DNA of 64,000 nt from Hysterangium stoloniferum (Eukaryota; Basidiomycota; Agaricomycetes; Hysterangiales; Hysterangiaceae), in contig WHVD01000224.1 of NCBI GenBank assembly GCA_015178975.1, positions 1-64,000 of the forward strand. Reading direction: 5' to 3'. Shown piece by piece: positions 11,581 to 23,316 of this stretch. The notes under the pieces were generated by a model. That model worked only from the letters and a program-made list of their open reading frames with translations, did not search any database and was not told the DNA's origin. The position numbers and the translations under genes are program-made. Numbering within the stretch: the first letter of the stretch is position 1; each line of letters opens with the position of its first letter.

Positions 11581-12900
11581 ATAAGAGTCACTGCGTATGT
11601 AGTGCAAGGGTGTGCGCGCTAACCTGTGCACAACCATGATGATTTGAGCGTGGGTATCCGATCCCGGCTTCCGAGAGGTGTCGTATGCGCAGGAGAAGCT
11701 GCATGTGTGCGTAGGGGACAGGATGGGTAAAGCTGCGCTTGAGTATTCGTGCCCGTGGTACGAGGCAGGGGTTCCGCGGCAGACGTGAGTCTTTCATAGT
11801 GTCGTCTCAGTACTATAGGCTGATACCGACCAGGTCGTGGATGTGTTTCCAGACGTGCACGTATTGCGGCTTTCCCTGACATATTTGTTGTACATGCGAC
11901 GAATTTTCTGCACGTGAGGTGGGTGCCTACAAAACGTGGTCAGCGGTAGTTATTCTCCCTTCAACGTGTGTCATAGACAAGGAGGGAAGCCATTCCTCGA
12001 AGGGTCGAGTCACCCTAAGGTACGTGATACTCGCCCAATGGGTTCGAGCCTGTCTTCTCTCAAGGAGTGACAGGAATCAGGAATCTGGGGAACAGTGGCG
12101 ACATGGCATCCACCCTCCAGTCAATATCCACACTTCCAGCCTTCGCATATATTATCCCCTATCCTTTCTCACCCAGGCCTGTACCTGCACCCAACAGTTC
12201 CTCGCGCCTTGCCTTGCCTGGCTTAACTCCGGCCTCCCCCGTACAAAAGCCCCCTCCCTCCCAATCTTCAGTGCCGCCCCATTCGCAGCCATTCCCTACC
12301 GGTCGTTGTCAGAAGGCATTATTTGCTACCGGGAAGGCGGTTGTTGTGTTGATTGGACATGTGGAAGTTGTGGGTGTGTCATTGATGATATTAGACACCG
12401 TCGTTCGCCCGTCTTTCTTTTGTCGTTACAGGCAGCAACAATCCTTCGGTGCAGTCGAAAGTTGCGCCGGCAAGTGATAGTGGGCCTGAACCGTCTGTGG
12501 AGTAGATAGCTATGATGGAGGATGTGGGATGTATGTTATATAATGAGTAACTGCACACATACACGCATATATGCAATACATCTATGTTTGCTGTGAACAT
12601 AATAATGAACGTCTCACGATAAAGCACCACTGGAACATGCAGGATTCGGATCAGAGGAGGATCCATGGGATATTATTTTCTAACCTGCAACTAACTGTCA
12701 AGATTGGTAATAAATGTCTAGAATGATGAGGGTTCCTTTGAGTAGCAGCGGCGCGCAACAGATATATGGTTACCCTCAGAGTCCATGTCATTTTTCATGC
12801 GGAGCTCGTTTCAAAGATTCAACACACTGTAATGATTTTATGATGATGTTGATGAATTGCATTGTCCAGGCGAGGGAGAATTTAGGATGTCCACAGGGAG
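11581..12900 (+). pseudogene. deubiquitinase relic, copy 1b
   Basis: From 11590 to 11900 this matches the region around 53770-54060, which reads as the cysteine-containing insertion of the USP domain. Near 12068-12110 a second Cys box occurs (GIRNLGNSGDMAST; Cys lost). Near 12292-12342 FPTGRCQKALFATG fits a first UBA domain, and near 12480-12530 SGPEPSVE followed by IAMMEDVG fits a second UBA, separated by stops. The two Cys boxes within 1 kb mean two partial copies are joined. 12700-12905 is a short conserved tail of unknown function. Confidence 0.6.
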
Positions 12901-13049
12901 TGTAAGTAAAGGCAACACAGCCTATGTAACCACAATGTATGATTTAATATTATGTGGGACTACATGCGATAAAGAGGAAGGTGGATGCAGCGTTATTGCT
13001 AACTGCAGCAAGACGATGAATGGCTAATCCCCCTCAGCATGTGATGGTA

Positions 13050-13610
13050 CTTGATTCGTTGTCGTCCGCCACGGGCAGAGGTAGAAACGATGTGTACGCC
13101 CGTTCTGGTATCTCAAAGATCATGCCCGTGAGCTTATCGTAATGAGACAGTATTTGATCGACTGAAGAACTTGCAACTGCGCCACACCTTATCGGTCGCG
13201 AACCACAATGATTATTATTAAAGACAGGAAACCATCAAGTCACCTTGCGGTGGAGTGTTAAACTTTGTGAAGCGAAGACTGAAAGTGACGGCAAGCCGGT
13301 GTTGGTCACAATGTACGAGGCGGGAGACCCACTTGGGATTTGAGACACAAAGAGGTACGAGTTCTAGTTTGGCTGGTTTGAATTTCAGAACCTGTTTGCA
13401 ACATATCACACTTTTGTCATAGTTTCCATGCTACCTCATTTCCTATCAAGACCTGGTAAGAATGCACCACATCAGATTAAATAGTCCAACTAGTCCAATC
13501 ACATTCATGTTCATGGACCCTAGCGTTGCTGCGTTCTTGGGATACAGTAACACACAAGACAATGTACTTTTCCGAGTTTTCCGAGATATTTCCCGTTCAA
13601 ACCTTGCAAG
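13050..13610 (+). pseudogene. MLKL-like family fragment (exons 4-5)
   Basis: From SSSATGRGRN-like sequence near 13058 through SDGKPVL-like sequence and into exon 5 (DPSVAAFLGYSNTQDNVLFR near 13517-13575). Several indels break the frame. It joins an unrelated block at about 13590. The upstream boundary is a fusion with the tail of deubiquitinase copy 1b. Confidence 0.7.
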
Positions 13611-14235
13611 GTTGTTGAGTGCTGCAGAAAAACATTTGCATCTCTAACGGGACATATTGTTGAATAGGCCAGATCATGCAAAACAACAAAGTTAATATAT
13701 CTTATCTGAAATTTTCAAATTTATTTCATGTACTAGTGCAAGAGATTTTACACCCTCTTCGCTAAATACTTACCAAAATACAAGTATTACAAATCTTTGA
13801 TTATTTAATCTTACAATCAGTTCAGCAGTCCGGTGAATTGCATTGTAGCGGCAATCACTGAAATTGGTCGGCTATGCACTCGTATGGGGGAAATAAGGCC
13901 ACTCGTCGGAATGAGATAAACGACTGGGAAAAAGCAAGGAGCGCTCGGGAAGAATTAACTACCTCATCCATCCGTTACCCTGACGTCACTGAGAATCAGT
14001 ACAGCAAATCGACTGCCCTATCTGCTCCCCGATTGCACGGTGGAATCTGCAGAACTCATCCAGGGCCAGAGTTACGGTGGTGATTTTCACTTCTCGTGGA
14101 TGAGCTGGTATCCTGTCGATCGGGTAAAAGGCTATAGGTAACAATTGTGTCATGAGAAGATTTCGACACTTCAGCCTCTTCCATCGTATTCACTAGGAGT
14201 TCGGCATCTCATTGCGCATGGTATGGTATATTCTT
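13611..14235. other. duplicated block with a small conserved ORF
   Basis: This is shared with 41410-42080 and 55810-56430. Near 14024-14130 the plus strand reads LLPDCTVESAELIQGQSYGG then DFHFSWMSWYPVDRVKGYR. The same reading frame is kept at 56218-56360 and, around a solo LTR, at 41650-41998. Frame conservation suggests a former exon. I do not recognise the family. Confidence 0.4.
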
Positions 14236-14237
14236 AT

Positions 14238-14995
14238 CTAAATAAATATTCTAGCCTCGAGCATGAATAAGAAAAAGTGGTTTAACTTACGATATGATGA
14301 ACATGCCCCAGGGGGGCAGTAAGAGGGTGAAGTCAAGACACAGAACGGTGAAGATACTGGAAAAACAGTTAAAAAGTGTACAAAATGAGAAATGTGACCC
14401 CGAACAAACGCGACGGACATACCCAATGAAGTAAATGTGACTAGACAGGTGCTTTTTTTAAGCCCCATGCTTTCAAGGAGACTTTGGACACCGTGCTTAC
14501 CTGTCATGTACCATTCTTGATAAAAGTGAAGACCCCTACCATCTCCGGAATTTTGAATGGCCTTCCATAACACGAGGAAGCAAACGATTGTTTCGTAAAT
14601 CAGCAACGGCAGCACTCCAAATGCAAACCTTGGTGACATTCTATCGACAGAAAAACAACCGGTGAATCCGAACGTCAATGCTGACCCTATCGGATATTAA
14701 CAACAAGGCGGAAATATTGTTTTCATGAAATTTCAAAACTCACCGAATGGCATATGAAGGCGTGATCCCATCACGAGCAAACTCACAAATACTGCTAGTG
14801 CTAATACGATTGTTAGAGCTATAAGCAACTTGTGGTTCCGTCGATAAACGTGCAAACATTTTAAGTTGGTAGCTTAATGAATGACATTGTTGTTGTATTA
14901 ATGGGAGAACCCCACACGACATAGTAGAATGACTTGATGCAGTGTGTAGTATGGGACGCTCCAGGTAAGGAAACCAATACAACAGAGATAACAAA
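14238..14995 (-). pseudogene. DUF6533-like multi-pass membrane protein, partial
   Basis: On the minus strand one exon (about 14870-14750) encodes HVYRRNHKLLIALTIVLALA followed by VFVSLLVMGSRLHMPF. A GTGAGT donor and a TAG acceptor near 14689 lead to an exon encoding SALTFGFTGC ... FAFGVLPLLIYETIVCFLVL with a second hydrophobic helix. This pattern resembles DUF6533-type fungal membrane proteins, whose function is poorly known. The upstream part towards 15000 is frame-broken, and the C-terminal end is unclear. Shortened copies lie at 42100-42510 and 56460-56690. Confidence 0.5.
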
Positions 14996-15759
14996 ATGTT
15001 ACTTACTTTTCACTAATACACTGCTCCAGGCTCAGGCCGGGTGTCACTTCCCGGCCACACCACCAACCCGTCATCGCGGCGCTGCCTTCGGCAACATCCT
15101 CCCGTGCCATCCGACAACGAGCTCGCGTTCCAGCATTCCTGGCCACCCCAGAAGGGCGCACTTGACGCATTTTGCCGGACTGATATATTTTAGACAATTT
15201 TTTTAGGCATAATGCACACCGTGTAATTTAGCAGAACTCGAATACAAAATGGCTATATCATACATGTTAGTGAGACAAATGTGACGACGAGCGAGTGTGC
15301 CACCTTGGATGGCAGCACCGCAAATTCCAACAAATAAAGCCCGAAAAGCAAATCTCAATCATAGACTACTTTTTTCCAATCTATTTTATTGCGACGCCGT
15401 CTCATACATCTTTATTCTGTATTAGCCAGGGACAACTGACCTATCGCTACAACGCCATATGTCCGTTAGCACATCATGGTACTTTCATTTTATTCGACAA
15501 ACCATTGAAAAAATCGTGCGGCTTTTTTTCAATGACGAATGATCTATCTAATCCATTATATTCCGGCGGTTCCATTACGGACAAAGTCCACACCGTAATT
15601 ACGGCGTTTGAATATATATGTCGCTGTTGGGATGAACACTGCATTTCCCCTACAGATCCGGCGCTCCATCCCAGGCACGGCCAAAAGCAAAATACAATGC
15701 CTCGACGTGCAAAAAAGCAACTATCTCTCACTATCTACTAAGATCATCGACCATCGCTC
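14996..15759. other. spacer and leader before MLKL-like copy 2
   Basis: 15000-15290 holds nothing I can assign. 15290-15741 contains an open plus-strand frame of 148 codons (HHGTFILFDKPLKKSCGF...) related to leader sequence in the other copies, where it is frame-broken. I regard it as leader sequence rather than a proven gene. Confidence 0.45.
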
Positions 15760-17112
15760 ATGGACATTGCAGCCATTGTTGTCAAAGTCGCTGGCGATGC
15801 CGTTCCAGTACCTGGCTTAAAGAGTGCAGCAACCTTTGTTTTGGAGATTATGAACATTATAAAGGCAGGTCGTCTGCATCAACACCAGTTTAAGAGCTGA
15901 TGTGGATCATGATTCACAATCACTAGGCAAGCGGGGAGCAGAGCGAGAGATTGAATAACCTTGTCCAGACCACTGGACGTCGCCTCGTCGCTTTCCACGA
16001 TCAGCTAAGGGGGAAGTGGGAGAATATCCCGGACGATTTCAAAACTATATTGGACAATTATCAGAAGTGAGAACTTGAAACTCACTGGGTAACCGTACTT
16101 GACGAATAAATCGATTGCTTTCAGTGCACTTGAGGATGTTCTTGTGTTTTCAAGGTCATACACACCAAGAAAAGGTCTGAAAGCACAAGTCGTGTCTTGG
16201 ATACGACAACGAGATAAGTGTATCGCCAAACTGGAAAGGCGATTGGAAGAAGCGGAGAAAGAGGCAATGGTGCGTACTGAAAGTGACGCTCAGAGTCGTT
16301 CGTGATACATATTGGCTCTTAGATGTATCTTTCGCTGGATACCTCATTGGCCGTCTCTCAACTCGTGGCCGTCGATGATACCAGAATGGACGATATCATA
16401 CGTCAATTACACGGTATCCTTGATTCGTTTTCATCGGTCACGGGCAGAGGAAGAAAAGATGTTAGTGAACGTGTACGCTCGTTCTGGGATCTCAAAGATC
16501 ATGTCTGTGGGTTTATCGTAATGAGACAGTATTTGGTCGATCGAAGGGACTTGCAACTGTTACGCACCTTATCGGTCGCGAACCACAATAATTATGACTA
16601 TAAAAAGGCAGGAAATCATGGGGTCACCTTGCGATGGAGTGTCACACTTTGTGAAGCGAAGACTGAAAGTGACGGTAAGTCGGTATTGGTCAAAAGGTAC
16701 GAAGGGGGGGGGACCCACGTGGGATTTGAGACGCACACAGGTACGAGTCACGTTTTGGCTGGTTTGGGTTTCAGAAACTATTTGCAACATATCACACTTT
16801 TGATATAGTTCCAATGCGACCTCACTTCCTATCAAGACGTATGGTAAGAATGCAACACATCTGGTGAAATAATCCAAGTAGTCCAATCACATTCATGTTC
16901 AGGGACCCTAGCATTGCTGAGTTCTTGGGCTACAGTAACGCACGAGACAATGTACTTTTCCAAGTTTTCCGTAATCCGGGCTCTGAACCAGAGGACGCAT
17001 GCAAATGGCTCGAACGCACTAGATCAGCCGGTGTCAGAGAAACCATTTTGGGACTATGGGACATGGTGAATGAAATTACTCGCGATATTTACAAGCTAAC
17101 GCGATATATTTA
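15760..17112 (+). pseudogene. MLKL-like family, copy 2 (5' half only)
   Basis: Exons 1-5 are present: ATG at 15760 with DAVPVPGLKSAA; exon 2 with RRLVAFHDQL; exon 3 with LEDVLVFSRSYTPRKGLK; exon 4 at about 16323-16740 with SDGKSVLVKRYEGG; exon 5 at 16901-17110 with RDPSIAEFLGYSNARDNVLF. The exon 1 donor is GC rather than GT. Copy 2 is fused at about 17112 to the second-UBA region of a deubiquitinase relic, so exons 6-9 are missing except for a scrap near 17550-17600. Confidence 0.75.
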
Positions 17113-17600
17113 AAGTTGCGCCGGCAAGTGACAGTGGGCCTGAACCCTCTGTGGAGTAGATAGCTATGGTGGAGGATGTGGGATGTACGTTATATAATTA
17201 GTAACTGCACGCATACACGCATACATGTAATATATGTGTTCGTTGTGAACATAATATGGAACATCTCACGATCAAGCACTACTATGCAACATGCAAGATT
17301 CGGATGAGAGACGGATCGATGGGATATTATTTTCTAACCTGCAAAGTTTCAAGACAGACAGAGGTAAAGTAATCAAATTCTCAACATTATGGGGGTACGA
17401 AGGTTTCTGTGAGTAGGAGCGGCGCGAACAGACATATGGTTACCCTCAGATTCCATGCCATTTTGCGGGCGGAGGTCTTTTCAAAGATTCAACGCACTGT
17501 AATGATTCTATGATGTTGTAAAATTGTGGAGGACCGGTAGAATTTGTGATGCCATGGTATCGGCGAAGCCAGCATCGAAGATTTCTGCCGGCCCCACGTC
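17113..17600 (+). pseudogene. deubiquitinase tail relic joined to MLKL-like exon 7 scrap
   Basis: 17113-17190 encodes VAPASDSGPEP followed by a stop and an IAMVEDVG-like stretch, matching the second-UBA segment at 12470. 17400-17530 matches the tail block at 12720-12900. 17548-17600 matches exon 7 of the MLKL-like family (IGEASIEDFCRP-type sequence). Each junction is abrupt. Confidence 0.6.
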
Positions 17601-20246
17601 GCAATGGACCCATTCGGCGAGCCTCTTCAATACCTCCAGATTCATTTAATTGTAATTGGTTGTCACCCTCCTGGTCTGAAAATATTAATGTCAAAATCTG
17701 GGCAATCAAACAACCGACGCTCATGACTTCAAGGAATGAAGGCGACGCGGGGGAGCGCCCGGTCATTATGACGTCACTGCGTTATGAAACACTCCCGCCG
17801 GTAACTTAACGACTCGTGTGAACTTGTTACATGATAGGCCTTCCGTCGCGACACAGAAAGACCAGACGGTTGAGAAACGAAGCATCGGTATCGCCGTTTT
17901 AAGCGTTGAAAGGATGCTTCTTAATGGCGCTTAATTTGACAGGGGTGCCATGATAGGCAAGTCGCTAATGCTCAGTGTCGGTCATGGAGGCCGTGGGCTG
18001 TGGTATGTGACTCGTGTATGGTATTTCAGCCGATTTTCGGACGTCTCGGGGATCAAATTCTGTATTTATCCCTCCTTTTTGAATTGTGCTTTTAATATGG
18101 AAACATCGTCTCTACTTTTAGCTTGGCTTCTTTCTCCTCGACCAGTGGTCACACTGGTCACAATCACACGAGGCCTTGGAGCACCCATCAAATGGTGGAG
18201 GATCGCCAAGAGGGCTGAAACAGCCGAAATACATGGCTCAAGTATCGCAGGCTTGCAATTCCAACAATCGGTAGTGCATTGACTTGGTATACATTAAACC
18301 TGTGACACGACATCATGTGGGGCTAAAGATTGGCGGACGTTGCATGCGATGGTGGGGGGGGGGATGCCGGCGGAAGCCCTTCGTTGGGAGATATATTAAC
18401 TGATACATTAAACGCTCGATTATTATTTGGTAGCTTCAATCCATCCACAGATTTGTTGGGTATATACGCTTTGCATATTAATTGCGTGGATTATTCATAA
18501 CAAGGTGGTCAAAGACACGGCCTTGGGAGGTTTTACCAGCGTGATCCATCGATATCGAGATGAGATAGGCAAAGTGTGTACGAGAATGCGAAAGGGAAAG
18601 GTAGGCGGGTAGCGACGGGCGCTGTTTCTGTAGCAATGCTACCTACGTTTGTACAGTTCAATTTTAAGCGACTCCGAAATGGATGCGGACTCGTCACTTG
18701 TCACCATTCTCTCGCCCCGACAAATAGAATCGCAAGCAGACAGAGGAGCGAATGTACGTCGTGCATCAAAATACCCAAGGTCGTCGAACAACTCTCCTCT
18801 CCATGAATCGCAGAAAAGTCCAGGAAGTCGTGGAGAGCAGGATTTGGGCTATTCGCTCACACTGCCGTGCACGCAATTTCAGGTTCTGGATATTGTGAAT
18901 TTAACGACAGTAACCCCCGTATTAGCCTCGAGGCGTCATGAAACAATAAATGGGCTGATTTTGGGTTCCGAACTAGTCTTCTGATAACCGAATGATTTGA
19001 GATGGCAGGAACAATGTTGTTGTGACAAAAACCGGCAATGCTCATACCCCAAACGCGGGAACACTGCCAGATCGTATATCGGATTAGACCACCCGCTTAT
19101 ATTTTCCCTTTCGTCGTACGAGCTCATTTTTCACCCAAACGCGTATATATGTATGCGATGCTATGAAATGCAACCTCAGTCGTTTCCCTACAGCCCGGCT
19201 GGGCAGCGGCTGAGTCTTGGGCGTCCGCTGCTCCTCTTCTATTCTAGCTCCGTCCAATTTTGTCAGTTGTGCTGTCCTTCTTTGTCCTCAAGGAGAAGAA
19301 TTGAAGCATTGGCCAACCCAATCAAAGCCAAACCATGAAGACTAAACATCCATCGACCTGACGCACCAACTTGGGAGCTCCCAAATCAAGCTCGGCCTCT
19401 TCCACTTTTATTTCATTTCCTTCCCATCCATATTCAATGTCCTCTCTCTTGTCACGCTCGTCGCATTATGAATAGGCTCCATCTTGGACAACGTCCTCCT
19501 CTCCCAACCTCCCAACCTCCCCAAACTCAAACCCAAACCCAAACCCAAACCCAAACCTGTCCCTTCAAAGACAGTTGCGGCAACTGTGATGCATCCTCTA
19601 AATATTCAAAGTAAATGGCATGCACATACCCTCTCGTCTTGTTGCATCTGTTGCATCTCTTTCCTAGTCTCCTTCTCTTGAACCTTGCGTGGGTTTTAAC
19701 AAGACACAGTTGGTAAACGAAAGAGTTTCTGGGACTTTGTCAACTATGAGCAGGTGCTGTAACTGGGACGGGACTGTTGGGAATTTCTTGTTCAGTCGTC
19801 ATGGTGCAGTGTTTGGCAAGGCTTAGACTTTGGGCATGGCCTCGAACTCGTCAACATACCTGATCGAAGGCGACGCGCAAGAAGATTTGCCCATGCTGCG
19901 TGACCCTGGTGGCAGGCTGTGTTACTCTTGCTGTGGTCTTCTATGCAAAGCCGTCAGTGATGCCTGGATGCCTCAGACACGATCAGTCGACTGGCTCAGG
20001 ACTCAGGCAGCGGGGATCGGACAAGCTGGCACCTATTCAGGCCGACATGGCTGATAATGATATTTGGTTTCTTCCGATACTTTTACCAAACCTTGCCTCC
20101 AATTTCTCCCCATGCAAACATTATCAGTATGGATTTACCCTCAAGTGATAGAGCCTTATAATCCTTTATTAATTTGAAGAGTTTATTCCCCAACGGAACG
20201 GTCGATTGTCTAAGGGTGCTTAAAGGTATTCGCCAAGGTGTGATAG
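17601..20246. other. mostly unassigned DNA
   Basis: 17700-17860 is shared with 45729-45830, where it flanks a truncated copia element. Otherwise I find no repeat shared with the rest of the window and no frame with recognisable domains. Open frames at 17950-18282 and 18649-18984 have ordinary composition and no conserved motif, so I do not call them genes. Confidence 0.4.
19521..19557. repeat. CCCAAA simple repeat
   Basis: About five tandem AAACCC units. It is short, internal and not a telomere array. Confidence 0.85.
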
Positions 20247-20459
20247 GAATATCGAGGTGACAGCATAGCAGTCACCAGGAAGTTGTGGGGAACCATTTTA
20301 GCTGAGGTCGATTACATGCGCCATCACTACTATGACTCTGCTGATCTTCGCTTCTTTGCTAGTCCCAAGCCCGGAAATAAAGGTGGTATACATATTTATG
20401 AGAAGCCATTTCCCTGGATATCGGATCTTAGGCGGGTAAGACGGCCTTCTTTAAAATGA
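20247..20459 (+). other. unclassified open frame without ATG start
   Basis: A 70-codon open frame reads through TRKLWGTILAEVDYMRHHYY and FFASPKPGNKGGIHIYEKPF, ending at TGA. Its composition looks protein-like, with charged and aromatic residues well mixed. It could be an exon or a transposon-derived remnant. I cannot assign a family. Confidence 0.25.
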
Positions 20460-21128
20460 TTTTAGCATGAAATGGATCGTGTTTACCAGAAGCGAACATG
20501 CCTCAAGAGATCCACCCCCTCTTTAACAATTATGTTCAATTGCCCCACTGTTAACTGTTTTTTAAGCAGTCTATTCCTTGTCTTTTCCCCCTCACCTGTG
20601 CCTGTGAGCCTTACAACCCTCCTTTGGTGCTCCTCCACATGTGTGTTGAAGAATCACTTCCCAATCAAAATCTGCATGTAGGTGGAAAATTCATGGTGTC
20701 GTTCACTATACCCTCTCAGGTAGACCCCTCGCCAGTGTCTCAGCTAGTGTATTAAGGTGGCCCAGTGATTATTGAGATACGAGCGTTGAAGGCACCAGAG
20801 CGAGTGGAGCCGCGCATATGATACAATAGGTCCAAGCATTGGAACCAGTGGAGCCGCACATATGATGCAACATATGATGAGACTTATGATGCAAGTGATG
20901 TAGTGATTCAATCTTATCGACGATGTCCTAGTATATAAAGGTCATGTAGTTAACATTATATATTAATGTGCTTTGCCCCGTATATTGAGACTGCCAATAA
21001 TTCCAAATAGTGATAGCTATATTTAAAAAAATGCTGTCTGATTTGTTCATCCGGTTCCGCCACGTGCCCTTATATTTCGCTGTTAGTCCACTATACCGTC
21101 TTCACGTGACCACTGTGAATCAAAATTA
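20460..21128. other. unassigned spacer with local direct repeats
   Basis: Near 20800-20890 the phrase GTGGAGCCGCRCATATGATR occurs twice, with further ATGATG repeats. No gene is supported. Confidence 0.4.
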
Positions 21129-21440
21129 TTATAATTTTAAAAAGCAGTCCAAATAAAACAAACTGCCCATAAGTAAAACCCACACCTGTTCTACATCTCG
21201 CTCAACCAGCCTCATCCACTGCAATTCCATCGTGTCCATGGTGAGGTCCAACTGTGTTGCCGTGGGCAGCTCGGGTAGCCGCTGCCTCGCCATTAGCCCC
21301 GTCTGCAATTCTCCCATCATGTCCTTGGCAAGAACCAACCACATTGGGCAGTAAAGACAGACAGTGTCACCATTAACAACCAAAACTGTCCAGGTCGCCG
21401 CCCACCTCCCGAGAAGTCTGTATTGGACAAGGGAACTCAA
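21129..21440 (-). other. open frame repeated at 48600-48760
   Basis: The minus-strand frame includes LLGRWAATWTVLVVNGDTVC and WLVLAKDMMGELQTGLMARQ. A related, frame-broken copy lies at about 48600-48760 in the same orientation. It may be an eroded exon. No family is recognised. Confidence 0.3.
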
Positions 21441-21449
21441 GCAGAGCGC

Positions 21450-21938
21450 ACCACTGCAAATATGTAAGAGTGATATAATTAATTGATACCCCCAGCACCG
21501 GGAGACTCAACAGCGAAACTTGAGATGAAGTCATGTCCATTACTGAAAGAGTTAAAAAAAATATCACAAGTTTCATGTCATCCATCTTTATCCTTCATTA
21601 CCAAAGGCACAAGTGACTTATCGCTACAACGCCATATGTCAGCTAGCACATCATGATACTTTCATTCTACTCGATGAACTATTGATAAGATCGTGCGTCT
21701 CTTCTTTTAATGATGAATGATCGATCTAATTCATTCTATTCGAGCAGTTCCACTATTGACATAGTCCACACCGTGACTAGGGTTTTGAATATGAGTGTGT
21801 CGTTGGTGGGATCAACACTGCATTTCCCCTACCAATCCGGCGCACCATCCCAAGGCACAGCCAATAACATATACAGCGCCCCGACGTGCCAAAGGACAAC
21901 TATCTCTCACCATCTACTAAGATCATCGACCATCGCTC
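21450..21938 (+). other. leader before MLKL-like copy 3
   Basis: This matches the other leaders. Near 21505-21600 the frame GDSTAKLEMKSCPLLKELKK is open and parallels leader peptides at 48830 and 54587. Confidence 0.5.
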
Positions 21939-23308
21939 ATGGACATTGCAGCAATTGTTGTCAAGGTCGCTGGCCATGCCGTTCCAGTACCTGGCTTGAA
22001 GAGTGCAGCGACCCTGGTTTGTGGAGATTATGAACGTTATAAAGGTAGGTCATCTGCATCAACACCAGTTTAAGAGCTGATGTGGATTATGATTCACAAT
22101 CACTAGGAAAGCGGGGAGCAAAACGAGAAATTGAATAACCTTGTCCAGACCACTGGACGTCGCCTCGTCGCTTTCCACGATCTGAGGGGGAAGTGGCAGA
22201 ATATCCCGAACAATTTCAAAGATATATTGGACGGTTATCAGAAGTGAGAATGCGGGACTCACTGAGTAATCGTACTTGATGAATAAATCGATTTTCTTCA
22301 GTGCACTTCAGGATGTTCTTGCGCTTGCACGGTCATACACACCAAGAAAAGGTCTTAAAACACACGTCGTGTCTTGGATGGGACAACGAGATAAGTCTAT
22401 CAGCAAACTGGAAAGGCGATTGGAAGAAGGGGAGGAAGAGGCAATGGTGCGTGCTGAAAGTGACACTCAGAGTCGTTTGTTATACATATTCGCTCTTAGA
22501 TGTGCATTCTGCTGGATACGTCACTAGCCGTTGCTCAACTCGTAGCCATCGATGATACCAGAATGGACGATATCATCCTTTATTCGTTTTCGTCGGCCAC
22601 GGGCAGAGGAAGAAATGATATTAGTGAACGCGTACGCCCGTTCTGTCATCTCAAAGATCATGTCCGTGGGTTTATCATAATGAGGCAGTATTTGATTGAT
22701 CGAAGGGACTTGCAACTGTTACGCACCTTATCGGTCGCGAACCACATTGCTTACGACTATGAAAAGGCAGGAAATCATGGGGTCACCTTGCGGTGGAGTA
22801 TCATACTTTGTGAAGCGAAGACAGAAAGTGACGGTAAGCCGGTATTGGTCAAAACGAAGGCGGGAGACCCACTTTGGATGTGAGACAGAAAGGTACGAGC
22901 CCCGTTTGCTGGTTTGGATTTCAGAAATTATTTGCAACATATCAAACTTTTGATATAGTTCCAATGCGACCTCACTTCCTATCAAGACGTGTGGTACGGA
23001 TCCAACACATCAGATTAAATAACCCAAGTAGTCCAATCACATTTATGTTCAGGAACCCTAGCATTGCTGCGTTCTTGGGCTACAGTAACACGCAAGACAA
23101 TGTACTTTTCCAAGATCCGGGCATTGAACCTGAGGATGCATGCAAATGGCTCGAACGCACTAGATCAGCTGGAGTCACAGAAACCATTTTGGGACTATGG
23201 GACATGGTGAATGAAATTAGTTGCGGTATTTACAAGCTAACGCGATATATTTTAGAGGGATTCCTACAATGTAATGTACTTGGATACCTTCTCTCCCATA
23301 AATGCTGA
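21939..23308 (+). pseudogene. MLKL-like family, copy 3, exons 1-5
   Basis: ATG at 21939 (HAVPVPGLKSAATL). Exon 1 carries an extra base before its donor. Exon 4 has lost about 18 bp around the IIRQL region but stays open, with SDGKPVLVKTKAG. Exon 5 runs at about 23052-23308 (RNPSIAAFLGYSNTQDNVLF) and is shortened. It is followed immediately by a DDE transposon. Its 3' exons resume at 25942. Confidence 0.75.
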
Positions 23309-23316
23309 TGTGACTA

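Noticed and set aside
18649-18984. 111-codon open frame as a gene
   Set aside because: No homologous copy in the window, no recognisable motif and no promoter or splice signal. An open frame of this length is expected by chance in unassigned DNA.
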